Assembly: GCF_019670005.1 (NCBI RefSeq)
Contig: NZ_AP019783.1
Span: forward strand, 1,198,501-1,262,500
DNA: 64,000 bases
Origin: Methylomagnum ishizawai
GTDB taxonomy: Bacteria; Pseudomonadota; Gammaproteobacteria; Methylococcales; Methylococcaceae
Reading direction: 5' to 3'
Below are positions 9,171-17,424 of the stretch, piece after piece. Position 1 is the first letter of the stretch. Each line of letters opens with the position of its first letter. Below the pieces are notes generated by a model. The model did no database searches. It worked only from the letters and a program-made list of their open reading frames with translations, and was not told where the DNA came from. A program made the translations under genes and the position numbers.

Positions 9171-9914
9171 TTGAATCATTATAGCTTTAAACCGGGTTGG
9201 GGTATGTCCCTGCTATTTGCCATGGGCTTGGGTTTGTTCCTGTCCTTGGGGATTTGGCAATTGCATCGCGCCGACGAGAAGAAGGCTTTGATGGCCGCCC
9301 GCGAATCGCGCGGCCAGGATACCCCGCTGCGCCTGGATGGACAGCAGGCCGACCTGGAAGCGCTGCGCTACCGCCGGGTCGTTGTCGCGGGCGAATACGA
9401 TGCCGCCCATCAATTCCTGCTCGACAACCGGATGCGCGGGCAGCAGCCGGGCTACGAGGTGTTGACGCCCTTGCGCATCGCCGGCAGCGGGATGGCGGTC
9501 CTGGTCAACCGGGGTTGGATGCCCCTGGGCCGGGACCGCGCCCGGCCCCCCGAACCCACGCTGGGGGCGACGGCGGTGCGGCTGTCCGGCGTGGTGGAAC
9601 ATTTTCCGGCGGTGGGATTCAAGCTCAAGGGGGCGGAGGTGCCCGCGCCCGGCTGGCCCGCCCTGGTGCAGGTGGCGGAACCGGAGGCGCTGGCCGGACG
9701 GCTTGGTTATCCGGTGTTGCCGTATCAGGTATTATTGGACGAATCGGCAGGCGAGGGCTATGTCCGCGCTTGGCGGGAGAACCGCCTGACGCCGGAAAAG
9801 AATCTGGGCTACGCCCTGCAATGGTTCCTGTTCGCCCTGGTGGCGGCTGTGCTGTATGTCCGGCATGGCTTCGTCGCCGGGAAACGCGCCGCGAGCCCCG
9901 ACCCCATCGACTGA
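9171..9914 (+). CDS. SURF1 family cytochrome c oxidase biogenesis protein
   Basis: SURF1 proteins help insert heme a into the haem-copper oxidase subunit I in the inner membrane. The 247 residues have the family topology: one N-terminal helix (about 10-27, ending GIWQLHRADEK), a large periplasmic domain containing YRRVVVAGEYD and LVNRGWMPLGRD, and a C-terminal helix (about 216-233) after NLGYALQWF. The start is a TTG preceded by GGGGGTGA; no in-frame ATG lies nearby upstream. The stop is eight bases before the next gene, so they are cotranscribed. It may use heme made by the downstream CtaA. Confidence 0.93.
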   Translation: MNHYSFKPGWGMSLLFAMGLGLFLSLGIWQLHRADEKKALMAARESRGQDTPLRLDGQQADLEALRYRRVVVAGEYDAAHQFLLDNRMRGQQPGYEVLTPLRIAGSGMAVLVNRGWMPLGRDRARPPEPTLGATAVRLSGVVEHFPAVGFKLKGAEVPAPGWPALVQVAEPEALAGRLGYPVLPYQVLLDESAGEGYVRAWRENRLTPEKNLGYALQWFLFALVAAVLYVRHGFVAGKRAASPDPID

Positions 9915-9922
9915 CCCTGCCC

Positions 9923-10525
9923 ATGACACCACGACCGCATCCCTCCCAATGGCGCAGCCGCGCCGTGATCGTCATCATCGCCCTGCTGGCGGTGATTCCT
10001 TTCGTCCTGGCTTGGTATTACGCCAAGCATCCCGAACTCATCGCCAGCCGCAGCAATTACGGTCGGCTCGTCCTGCCGCCCCGGCCCATCGATCCCGCCG
10101 GGTTGCTGAAAAACCCGGTCAGCCCACCGGAAGCCCTGGCCGGGATCAAAGGGCGCTGGGTATTGCTGCATGTGGCGTCGGGCGGGTGCGGGGCGGTGTG
10201 CGCCGACACCCTGCACAAGACCCATCAGGTCCGGTTGATGGTCAACAAGGATATCGCCAGGGTCAAACGCCTGCTGCTGCTGCCCGCCGGCACCCCGGTC
10301 CAGGCCGATGCGGCCTTGCGGGGCGACGACGATCTGGTGGTGGCGGGCGCTTCCGAGGCCGTGGCCCGCATCCTGGCCGAAGCCGCGGAGGGGCCGGTCG
10401 CCGACGACCGGGTGTACCTGCTCGATCCCTTGGGCAATCTGGTGCTGTGGTACACGGGCGGCTTCGATCCCTACGGGCTATTGAAAGACCTCAAGCATTT
10501 GCTCAAAGCCTCCCAGATCGGCTGA
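9923..10525 (+). CDS. SCO-like membrane-anchored thioredoxin-fold protein, cytochrome oxidase assembly
   Basis: This 200-residue protein has one N-terminal membrane anchor (about 14-32) and a periplasmic domain. The motif GGCGAVCADTLH holds Cys89 and Cys93 in a CxxxC spacing like the copper-binding pair of SCO1/SenC proteins. The C-terminus YLLDPLGNLVLWYTGGFDP resembles the end of the thioredoxin fold. Canonical SCO proteins also use a distal His, which I cannot identify with confidence. It sits between SURF1 (eight bases away) and ctaA, a common place for such proteins. The likely role is redox or copper handling during CuA assembly. Confidence 0.75.
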   Translation: MTPRPHPSQWRSRAVIVIIALLAVIPFVLAWYYAKHPELIASRSNYGRLVLPPRPIDPAGLLKNPVSPPEALAGIKGRWVLLHVASGGCGAVCADTLHKTHQVRLMVNKDIARVKRLLLLPAGTPVQADAALRGDDDLVVAGASEAVARILAEAAEGPVADDRVYLLDPLGNLVLWYTGGFDPYGLLKDLKHLLKASQIG

Positions 10526-10609
10526 ACCGGACCCTTTCCAGGGCGGCGGCGGGACAACCCCGCCCATCGCAACGACGCGATAAATAACAAGAAACGACAA
10601 GCTAGGACC

Positions 10610-12628
10610 ATGTTCAGAAAACTGACCTTTTTAACCCTGTTGCTGGCCTTCTGCGTGGTGGCGGCGGGCGCCTATGTGCGTATTTCCGATGCCGGCCTGG
10701 GTTGCCCGGATTGGCCCGGCTGCTACGGCAAGCTATGGGTCGAGCCGCCCCAGCCCGGTTCCGGCGGGGCCGGAGCGGGCTTCGACGCGGTGAAGGCCTG
10801 GAAGGAAATGGGCCATCGCTATCTGGCCGGTGCCTTGGGCGTTTTGATGCTGGTCCTGGCGGGGCTGGTGTTCACCGTGCGCGAGAACCGGGGCCGGGCC
10901 ATCGCCTGGACCTACACCGGGCTGGTGCTGGTGGCGGGGCAGGCCGCGCTGGGGATGTGGACCGTGAGGCTGCATGTGCTGCCGCCGGTGGTGACGGGGC
11001 ATCTGTTGCTGGGTTTGTTGACCCTGGCTTGCTTGTACCGGCTGTTCCTGACCGTGGGGCCGCAGCACGCCCCGGTCGGCGAGACCACGGGCCTGCGCTG
11101 GCTGGGCCGGTTCGGGATGCTGGCTTTGTTCGCGCAGCTATTCCTGGGCGGCTGGGTGTCGTCGAATTACGCCGCGCTGTCCTGTCCCGATTTCCCGACC
11201 TGCCTGGGCGAACCCTGGCCCGAGGCCGATTACGCCGGGGGTTTCGAGATTTTGCGGGCGCTGGAACCGGGCTATCTCGGGGCTTTGTTGCCGCCGTCCG
11301 CCTTGGTCGCCGTGCATTGGGCGCACCGGATCGGGGCCGGGGTGGTGTTCGTGCTGCTCAGCATCCTCGCCATGGGCGTGACCTCCAATCCCAAGGTGCC
11401 GCGCCTGAGCAAGGCCGGTTTGCTGCTGAGTTTCCTGTTGCTGGTGCAGGTCGGGCTGGGGGTGGCGGCGGTGCTGTTGCGCCTGCCGGTGGCGGTGGCC
11501 GTGGCCCATAGCGTGGTCGCTGCCTTGCTGCTGCTGGTCTTGGTGCATATCCAATACTTCCTGGGCGTGCCGCGCCGGGCCGAGGCACCCGCGCGACGTC
11601 CGCTGCCGGTCGGGAAGGAAACCCCTATCGGCGAGCTGCCCACCGAAATCGAGTTGCCGCCCACCTTGGTGCCACCGCCGAAGTTGGAGGTTCCGGCGCC
11701 CGTCCCGGCGGACAACCTGTTCGGCAGGCTCAGGAGCGGCCTGGGCAAGACCCGCGGCGGCTTGACCGGCTTCCTGGCCGATCTGGCCCTGGGCAAGAAG
11801 GCCATCGACCGCGATTTGCTGGACGATATCGAAGCCCAGTTGCTGACCGCCGACATCGGCGTCACCGCCACCCGCGATATCGTCGATCACCTCACCGACA
11901 GCCTGGACCGCAACCAACTGGCTGATGTGCGCACCTTGACCGCCAAGTTGCGCGAATACCTCTACGACATCCTGGCCCCGGTCGATGCGCCCTTGGTGAT
12001 TCCGCCCGAGACCCGGCCCTATGTCATCCTGGTCGTGGGCGTCAACGGCGTGGGCAAGACCACCACCATCGGCAAGCTGGCCAAGCGCTTCCAGCAGGAT
12101 GGGCATAGCGTGATGCTGGCGGCGGGCGATACCTTCCGCGCCGCGGCGGTGGAGCAATTGCAGACCTGGGGCGAGCGCAACCATGTCCATGTGGTGGCCC
12201 AGCATACCGGGGCGGATTCGGCCTCGGTGATCTTCGACGCGGTGCAGGCGGCCCAGGCCCGCAATATCGATGTCTTGATCGCCGACACCGCCGGACGCCT
12301 GCACACCAAGTCCAACCTGATGGACGAACTCAGCAAGATCAAGCGCATCATGCGCCGTCTGGACGAGACCGCCCCGCACGAGGTGTTGTTGGTGGTGGAT
12401 TCTGGCACCGGGCAGAACGCCATCAACCAGGCGCGGCAGTTCAACGACGCCGTGGGCCTGACCGGCATCGCCCTGACCAAGCTGGACGGCACGGCCAAGG
12501 GCGGGGTGATCTTCGCGCTGGCCAAGCAGTTCGGGATTCCCATCCGCTATATCGGCGTGGGCGAGGGCATCGACGATTTGCAGGACTTCGACGCCAAGCA
12601 GTTCATCGAGGCTTTGTTCGCGGAATAG
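10610..12628 (+). CDS. Heme A synthase (CtaA/COX15) fused to SRP receptor FtsY
   Basis: One uninterrupted 672-codon frame encodes two complete proteins. Residues 1-320 are a COX15-type heme A synthase: about eight membrane helices, the Cys pairs GLGCPDWPGCYG and LSCPDFPTCLG, and the histidines expected to bind heme at H69 (EMGHR), H131, H236/H239 (VHWAHR) and H300. Residues about 321-367 are a Pro/Glu-rich linker. Residues about 368-672 are an FtsY NG domain: P-loop GVNGVGKT (477-484), DTFRAAAVEQL, DTAGR (559-563), TKLDGTAKGG (623 on) and the usual C-terminal DFDAKQFIEALF. The acidic A domain that anchors FtsY elsewhere is replaced by the membrane enzyme. No in-frame ATG with a Shine-Dalgarno lies near the junction, so separate translation of FtsY looks unlikely. 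Confidence 0.9.
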   Translation: MFRKLTFLTLLLAFCVVAAGAYVRISDAGLGCPDWPGCYGKLWVEPPQPGSGGAGAGFDAVKAWKEMGHRYLAGALGVLMLVLAGLVFTVRENRGRAIAWTYTGLVLVAGQAALGMWTVRLHVLPPVVTGHLLLGLLTLACLYRLFLTVGPQHAPVGETTGLRWLGRFGMLALFAQLFLGGWVSSNYAALSCPDFPTCLGEPWPEADYAGGFEILRALEPGYLGALLPPSALVAVHWAHRIGAGVVFVLLSILAMGVTSNPKVPRLSKAGLLLSFLLLVQVGLGVAAVLLRLPVAVAVAHSVVAALLLLVLVHIQYFLGVPRRAEAPARRPLPVGKETPIGELPTEIELPPTLVPPPKLEVPAPVPADNLFGRLRSGLGKTRGGLTGFLADLALGKKAIDRDLLDDIEAQLLTADIGVTATRDIVDHLTDSLDRNQLADVRTLTAKLREYLYDILAPVDAPLVIPPETRPYVILVVGVNGVGKTTTIGKLAKRFQQDGHSVMLAAGDTFRAAAVEQLQTWGERNHVHVVAQHTGADSASVIFDAVQAAQARNIDVLIADTAGRLHTKSNLMDELSKIKRIMRRLDETAPHEVLLVVDSGTGQNAINQARQFNDAVGLTGIALTKLDGTAKGGVIFALAKQFGIPIRYIGVGEGIDDLQDFDAKQFIEALFAE

Positions 12629-12682
12629 CTGCGGGATCGAACCCCGTCCGCGCCTGGACATCGGCGCGGGCGGGGTTGTGTG

Positions 12683-13696
12683 TTATTGGCCGATGGCGTC
12701 GATCTTGAAGCGCTGGCCGCAGTCGCCCGCGCCGGGGCTGGGTTCGGCCTGCGCGACCAAGGTTTTCAAGTCGCCCTTGGGATCGAGCGGGGCGGGCAGG
12801 TTGATGGCGACATCGACCAATAGCCCTTTTTTGCAACCCAGGCTTATCTTTTGGCTCGCGCCCGCGCCCAGCGCCGCATCCACCTGTTGGAAGAATTCCG
12901 CCGTCTCCACCGACTGGCCGATATGGTCGCCGACGAAGCGGGCCAGGCCCGAGTCGTTGAATTCATGGTCCAGCCGGATCGCCAGCGCGAAATATTCATC
13001 GGGTGCCCAATCCCCGCAAGTCCCATGCTTATGCCATTCATGCCGTTCCAGGCAGGAATCGGCGGAGACGCTGGGCATCACCACCCCCAATCCTGCGCGC
13101 ACCGGCCCGCCCAATTCCACCGGGGGATAAGCGCAGAAGCCGCCTGCCGGTTTGTCCTTCACCGCGCCGCAATAGGTGTAATAGCCCTGTCTTTGGCCGC
13201 AGCCCTTCTGGTTGGGCCATAGGCCGTGCAGGGTGAAGTTGCGGGCCTGGAACGCCTTGCGGTCGTCGATCCCGCATTCGCTTTTCTCGCCATGGCTTTG
13301 GCAGAAGGCCGGTTGCCAGCTTAGGGCCAGGACGTGGCTGTCGGCATGGCGGGCGATGTGGCAGGCATCGCCGTTGGCGGGTGGCGGCGCGGAACCTTGG
13401 GCCGTGAAGCTGCCGCAGGCTTTGCCGACCCAGCGGGCGGTGCCGTCCTTCGCGCCCGGCACCTCGATCTGGTAATAATCGGGGTCGGTGGGCCTGTTGA
13501 ATTGGATGACGGGGTAATCGGTGCCGGGCCGGGTTTGGACGTGGTCGGGATTGGTCTTTTTATTTTTCGAGAGATAGGCTTCGCAGGCGGTATCGGCGTG
13601 GAAGCTGCCCAGGTTGGCGGCTTGGGCCGGAGGGAACAGCCCGGCCACGCCCAAGGCCAGCGCGGCGCATACAAAACAGGAATGGCGCGGTTGCAT
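12683..13696 (-). CDS. Ribonuclease T2 family protein, secreted
   Basis: This is an exported endoribonuclease that cleaves RNA through 2',3'-cyclic phosphates. The chosen start at 13696 gives a classic signal peptide (MQPRHSCFVCAALALG... ending AQA-ANLG) and has GGAG ten bases upstream. Both active-site segments are present: FTLHGLWPN (CAS I His) and ERHEWHKHGTC (CAS II, Glu/His/Lys/His). The protein is 337 residues and carries an extra Cys-containing N-terminal region of about 100 residues before the T2 core. It stands alone, converges on ctaA-ftsY, and may serve nutrient scavenging in the periplasm or outside the cell. Confidence 0.92.
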   Translation of the reverse strand: MQPRHSCFVCAALALGVAGLFPPAQAANLGSFHADTACEAYLSKNKKTNPDHVQTRPGTDYPVIQFNRPTDPDYYQIEVPGAKDGTARWVGKACGSFTAQGSAPPPANGDACHIARHADSHVLALSWQPAFCQSHGEKSECGIDDRKAFQARNFTLHGLWPNQKGCGQRQGYYTYCGAVKDKPAGGFCAYPPVELGGPVRAGLGVVMPSVSADSCLERHEWHKHGTCGDWAPDEYFALAIRLDHEFNDSGLARFVGDHIGQSVETAEFFQQVDAALGAGASQKISLGCKKGLLVDVAINLPAPLDPKGDLKTLVAQAEPSPGAGDCGQRFKIDAIGQ

Positions 13697-13816
13697 TCGG
13701 ATTCGCTCCTCGATGGGATGGGTGTATGGCCCGGATGGAATCCGGGGCGCGGGCCGCATCGGCCCTGGGCGGCATCATCCGGGGTGCGCGGGCGGATGTC
13801 GATCAAAAACCGCCGC

Positions 13817-14482
13817 TCAACTCAACAACACCGCCACCAGCCCGGTGATGAATATCCCATCGAACGTCCCGGCCCCGCCGATGGAGGCCATCGGCGCGTT
13901 CATCGCCCGCACATCCTTGAGCCTGAGCAAATCGGCCCCGATCAACACCCCCAGCGAACCCGAGATATAGGCCAGCGCGGCGCGGTATTCGCCGCCCAGC
14001 CATACCGCCAGCAGCGCCGCCGACACCGGGGCCACCAGCATCGGCATCCCGATGCCGATGCCGGGGATCGGGCGGCTCAGCGCGTAGCTGATGGCGGCGA
14101 CCGCCGCCGTCGCGCCCAGCACATGCAGGGGCGGAATCGCCGCGTGGCGCAGCAGGAAGCCCGAGAAGAACACCGGCACCAAACAGCCGCCCACGTTCAC
14201 CGCGATCTGGATGCGGCCCGTGAATGGCAGCAGCGGACGCCGTAGCAGCCCGTGGTACAGGCGGTCGATGTCGGGATGGGGCGGGTCGGCTTTCAGGCTG
14301 AACAGCGGCAGGTTGATGGCGCTGCCGAGCAGGGAGGTCAGCAACAGGGTGAAGGCGGAGTCGGGGTCTAGCCCTAATTTCTCGAAGCTCAGGGCGATCA
14401 GCCCGAGGTTGATGCTGAAGACCAGCCACAGCAACAGGCCCATGAACAGGAATAGATAGAGGGGCGAGAAGGGAGAACGCAT
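13817..14482 (-). CDS. DUF1614 family integral membrane protein
   Basis: This 221-residue protein has about six to seven hydrophobic helices. The central NVGGCLVPVFFSGFLL and the C-terminal GGAGTFDGIFITGLVAVLLS match the DUF1614 family of bacteria and archaea. No catalytic residues are known and its function is unknown. It is separated from the RNase T2 gene by 120 bases and from hsp20 by 64, all on the minus strand. Confidence 0.8.
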   Translation of the reverse strand: MRSPFSPLYLFLFMGLLLWLVFSINLGLIALSFEKLGLDPDSAFTLLLTSLLGSAINLPLFSLKADPPHPDIDRLYHGLLRRPLLPFTGRIQIAVNVGGCLVPVFFSGFLLRHAAIPPLHVLGATAAVAAISYALSRPIPGIGIGMPMLVAPVSAALLAVWLGGEYRAALAYISGSLGVLIGADLLRLKDVRAMNAPMASIGGAGTFDGIFITGLVAVLLS

Positions 14483-14546
14483 GGGCGGGTGTGGCGGGTA
14501 TAGGGAAGGGCGGGGCCGCGACCCTTGGGGCCGCGGCCCGTGAAGG

Positions 14547-15056
14547 TCATTCGACCTTGATGGATTGGCGTTTGGCGCTCTGGACCTTGGGGATCGTCAG
14601 CTCCAGGACGCCATCCTTGAAGCTGGCCTTGGTGTTCTCGCTATCCACCGCGCCCGGCAGTTGGATGATGCGCTGGAATTCGCCCCGGCTCGTTTCGCGC
14701 CGGTGATATTGGCCTTTTTCTTCCTGCTCGTCCTTCTGGACCGTGGCCTTGAGGCTCAGGGTGCTTTCTTCCAAGCTCACTTCCAGGTGGTCCTTGCTGA
14801 CGCCGGGGAGTTCGGCCCGGACGCAGTATTCGGTGTCGCGGTCGATCACGTCCACTTTGGGCATCCGCCCGCCGAAAACGGGGGATGCGCCCAATTCCGG
14901 CCAGTGACGGCCTATGAACATGGGCGATAGCCAATGACGCCGGACCTCGTCGAACCATTGGTCGAACTCGTCGAGCGGGCTCAGGACTTGGCCCTTCGGA
15001 GTTTGGGGGACGGTTTGGTTTTGGGTGGGTTGCTGGGTGTTGAGTTCGGTAGCCAT
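14547..15056 (-). CDS. Hsp20 / alpha-crystallin small heat-shock protein
   Basis: This is a cytosolic ATP-independent holdase that binds unfolding proteins. The 169 residues consist of a Gln/Thr/Pro-rich N-terminal arm (about 1-65), the alpha-crystallin domain (about 66-155; PKVDVIDRDTEYCVRAELPGV, and the GVLELTIPKV signature) and a short C-terminal tail that lacks an obvious IxI motif beyond IPKV. A Shine-Dalgarno AAAGGAG precedes the ATG. I see no clear heat-shock promoter or ROSE-type thermometer in the 180-base upstream gap, but I could not fold it. Confidence 0.94.
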   Translation of the reverse strand: MATELNTQQPTQNQTVPQTPKGQVLSPLDEFDQWFDEVRRHWLSPMFIGRHWPELGASPVFGGRMPKVDVIDRDTEYCVRAELPGVSKDHLEVSLEESTLSLKATVQKDEQEEKGQYHRRETSRGEFQRIIQLPGAVDSENTKASFKDGVLELTIPKVQSAKRQSIKVE

Positions 15057-15239
15057 GATCTTGCTCCTTTAATCTCATAACCAACGTGGGGAGGCCGGTT
15101 CCGGCCTGTTCCACCCAAGGAAATGGGGGCGGCGGCGGGGGATTTCAATGGCGAAAAACCGGATTGCGATGGGTGTCTTGTATTTACCCCGGCATCCCGA
15201 CATCATGGGTGGGTCAACCTAACTTGGTCAGGTAAAGAG

Positions 15240-15473
15240 ATGAGTACTTATACGATTTATTCCGCCAAAACCCACTTTTCCCGGCTCATCGAGGAGGCTT
15301 GCGCCGGCGAGGAAGTCGTCATCGCCCGTGGCAAGCAGCCGTTGGTCAAGTTGGTGCCGATAGAGGCCAAACCGCCCGCACGGGTGTTCGGGGCCATGAA
15401 GGGTCGCGCCAGCGTGACCGAGGCGTTTTTCGAGCCTTTGCCGGAAGACGAGTTGCGGGCGTGGGAATCATGA
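15240..15473 (+). CDS. Antitoxin, Phd/YefM family
   Basis: This 77-residue protein begins MSTYTIYSAKTHFSRLIEEA, the DNA-binding N-terminal fold of Phd/YefM antitoxins (YSAKxxxxxLIEEA, VVIARGKQPLVKLVPIE). The acidic C-terminal tail (EAFFEPLPEDELRAWES) is the usual toxin-neutralising segment. The ATG at 15240 fits the family start; the longer frame from 15123 would add 39 unrelated residues. Its TGA overlaps the ATG of the PIN toxin as ATGA, so translation is coupled. It would repress its own operon. Confidence 0.92.
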   Translation: MSTYTIYSAKTHFSRLIEEACAGEEVVIARGKQPLVKLVPIEAKPPARVFGAMKGRASVTEAFFEPLPEDELRAWES

Positions 15474-15856
15474 AGTTATTGCTGGATACCCATGCCTTGT
15501 TGTGGTGGCTGGATGGGGATGAGCGTCTGCCGGAGCCGTGTCGGGAACTGATCTGGAATGAGGACAATATCGTTTTGGTCAGCGCGGCCTCGGCCTGGGA
15601 AATCACCACCAAGGCGCGTTTGGGCAAGCTGCCGGGGGCGGTCGCGGTGGCGGCGGATTTCCGAAAATGCTTGGCCGCCCAGGGTTTCACGCCTTTGGCG
15701 ATTTCCCTGGATCACGCGGTGCGGGCTGGAAACCTGCCCGGTTCCCATCGCGACCCGTTCGACCGGATGTTGATCGCCCAATCCCAAGCGGAGGGGGTTC
15801 CGCTGATAAGCAACGAAACCTTGTTCGATCAGTACGGGATTCGGCGGATTTGGTGA
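15470..15856 (+). CDS. PIN-domain toxin (VapC-like ribonuclease)
   Basis: This 128-residue PIN endoribonuclease is expected to cleave RNA and slow growth when its antitoxin is degraded. Acidic metal ligands are visible: Asp in LLLDTHALLWW, Glu in SAWEITTK, and the Asp pair in HRDPFDRMLIAQ. The family length is standard. The start overlaps the antitoxin stop by four bases. The subtype found with Phd-like antitoxins is common in genomic islands and chromosomes alike; the RNA target is unknown. Confidence 0.92.
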   Translation: MKLLLDTHALLWWLDGDERLPEPCRELIWNEDNIVLVSAASAWEITTKARLGKLPGAVAVAADFRKCLAAQGFTPLAISLDHAVRAGNLPGSHRDPFDRMLIAQSQAEGVPLISNETLFDQYGIRRIW

Positions 15857-15858
15857 GG

Positions 15859-15887
15859 GCGTTCCCCGCCGGGAGGGCGGGGAACGC
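15859..15887. terminator. Bidirectional hairpin between the PIN toxin and lysS
   Basis: GCGTTCCCCGCC (15859-15870) pairs with GGCGGGGAACGC (15876-15887), a perfect 12-bp stem with a five-base loop between two convergent genes. The T-runs on either side are weak, but position and stem strength suit a shared terminator. Confidence 0.65.
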
Positions 15888-15899
15888 GCTTGGTAGCTT

Positions 15900-17423
15900 T
15901 TACACTTCCCGCCGCATATGCGGGAACAAGATCACATCCCGGATCGACGGGCTATCGCTGAAGAACATCACCAAGCGGTCGATGCCGATGCCTTCCCCGG
16001 CGGTCGGGGGCAGGCCGTATTCCAGGGCGCGGATATAGTCGGCGTCGTAGTGCATCGCCTCCTCGTCGCCGGAATCCTTGTCCTCCACCTGCCGCTTGAA
16101 GCGCTCGGCCTGGTCCTCGGCGTCGTTCAACTCGGAGAAGCCGTTCGCCAACTCCCGCCCGCCGACGAAGAACTCGAAGCGGTCGGTGATGAAGGGATTT
16201 TCATCGTTCCGCCGGGCCAGGGGCGATACTTCCGCCGGATATTCGGTGATGAAGGTCGGCTCGAACAGCTTGTCCTCGACGGTCTTCTCGAAAATCTCGG
16301 TCTGGACCTTGCCCAGGCCATCGCCCGCCGCGATCTTGATGCCCAAGCCTTGGGCGATACGGACGGCGCTGTCGCGCTCGGCCAAATCTTCCGCCTTGAT
16401 CTCGGGGTTGTAATGCAGGATCGATTCCAGCACCGTCATCCGCCGGAACGGCTGGGACAGGTCGTAGGTTTCGCCTTGATAGGGAATTTCCAGCGTCCCC
16501 ACGAGGCTCTGGGCGATGCCGCGCAGCAATTCCTCGGTCAGATCCATCAGGTCGCGGTAATCCGCGTAAGCCTGATAGAACTCGATCATGGTGAACTCGG
16601 GGTTGTGCTTGGTCGATAGCCCCTCGTTGCGGAAGCTGCGGTTGATCTCGAACACCTTCTCGAACCCGCCCACCACCAAGCGCTTCAGATAAAGCTCCGG
16701 CGCGATCCGCAGGTACAAATCCATGTCCAGCGCGTTGTGATGGGTGATGAAGGGCTTGGCGCGGGCACCGCCCGGAATCACCTGCATCATCGGGGTTTCC
16801 ACTTCCAGGAAGCCGCGCTCGGCCAGGAACTCCCGGATATGGCGCACGATGGCGCTACGCAGCAGGAACACCCGCCGCGAATCCTCGTTCATGATGAGAT
16901 CGACATAGCGCTGGCGGTAGCGGGTTTCGTTGTCGGTGAGGCCGTGGAATTTCTCCGGCAAGGGCCGCAGCGACTTCGACAACAGGCGGACGCTGTGCGC
17001 CTTGAGCGAAAGTTCGCCGGTCTTGGTTTTGAACAGCGTGCCCTCGACCCCGACGATATCGCCCAAATCCCAGCCCTTGAATTCCTGGTAAGCGCCTTCC
17101 GGCAGGCCGTCGCGTTGCAGGAAGATTTGGATGCGGCCCGACATGTCCTGGAGATGCGCGAACGAGGCCTTGCCCATGATGCGCTTGGCCATCAAGCGCC
17201 CGGCCAGTTTGGCGGGCAGGGCTAGGGCTTCGAGGTTCTCGGCGGTTTCCTCGCCGAACTTGGCGTGGAGTTCCTGCGCCAGGGCGTCGCGGCGGAAATC
17301 GTTGGGGAAGGCCACGCCTTGTTCGCGGATCGCGGCCAGCTTCTCGCGGCGCTGGGCGATCAGGCGGTTGTCTTCCGGGTTGGCTTCCGCCGCTTGGGTT
17401 TCCAATTGTTCTTCGTTGCTCAT
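15900..17423 (-). CDS. lysS: Lysyl-tRNA synthetase, class II
   Basis: It charges tRNA-Lys with lysine in the cytosol. With the start at 17423 (MSNEEQ) it is 507 residues, the normal size. An N-terminal OB-fold anticodon-binding domain (about 60-150, [19 protein letters not shown]) is followed by the class II core. Motif 1 lies near [18 protein letters not shown], motif 2 is [23 protein letters not shown], and motif 3 is [11 protein letters not shown]. The start is one base after the prfB stop, the same prfB-lysS arrangement as in E. coli, so the genes form an operon. Confidence 0.97.
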   Translation of the reverse strand: MSNEEQLETQAAEANPEDNRLIAQRREKLAAIREQGVAFPNDFRRDALAQELHAKFGEETAENLEALALPAKLAGRLMAKRIMGKASFAHLQDMSGRIQIFLQRDGLPEGAYQEFKGWDLGDIVGVEGTLFKTKTGELSLKAHSVRLLSKSLRPLPEKFHGLTDNETRYRQRYVDLIMNEDSRRVFLLRSAIVRHIREFLAERGFLEVETPMMQVIPGGARAKPFITHHNALDMDLYLRIAPELYLKRLVVGGFEKVFEINRSFRNEGLSTKHNPEFTMIEFYQAYADYRDLMDLTEELLRGIAQSLVGTLEIPYQGETYDLSQPFRRMTVLESILHYNPEIKAEDLAERDSAVRIAQGLGIKIAAGDGLGKVQTEIFEKTVEDKLFEPTFITEYPAEVSPLARRNDENPFITDRFEFFVGGRELANGFSELNDAEDQAERFKRQVEDKDSGDEEAMHYDADYIRALEYGLPPTAGEGIGIDRLVMFFSDSPSIRDVILFPHMRREV

Positions 17424-17424
17424 C

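Noticed and set aside
9197-9922. N-terminal extension of the SCO-like protein inside the SURF1 gene
   Set aside because: This part of the frame is the shadow of SURF1. The real start is the ATG at 9923, right before the membrane anchor.
11570-11720. A separate start codon for FtsY within the fusion
   Set aside because: A GGAGGT-like sequence lies near 11687, but no ATG, GTG or TTG follows at proper spacing in frame. The GTG in the linker lacks a Shine-Dalgarno.
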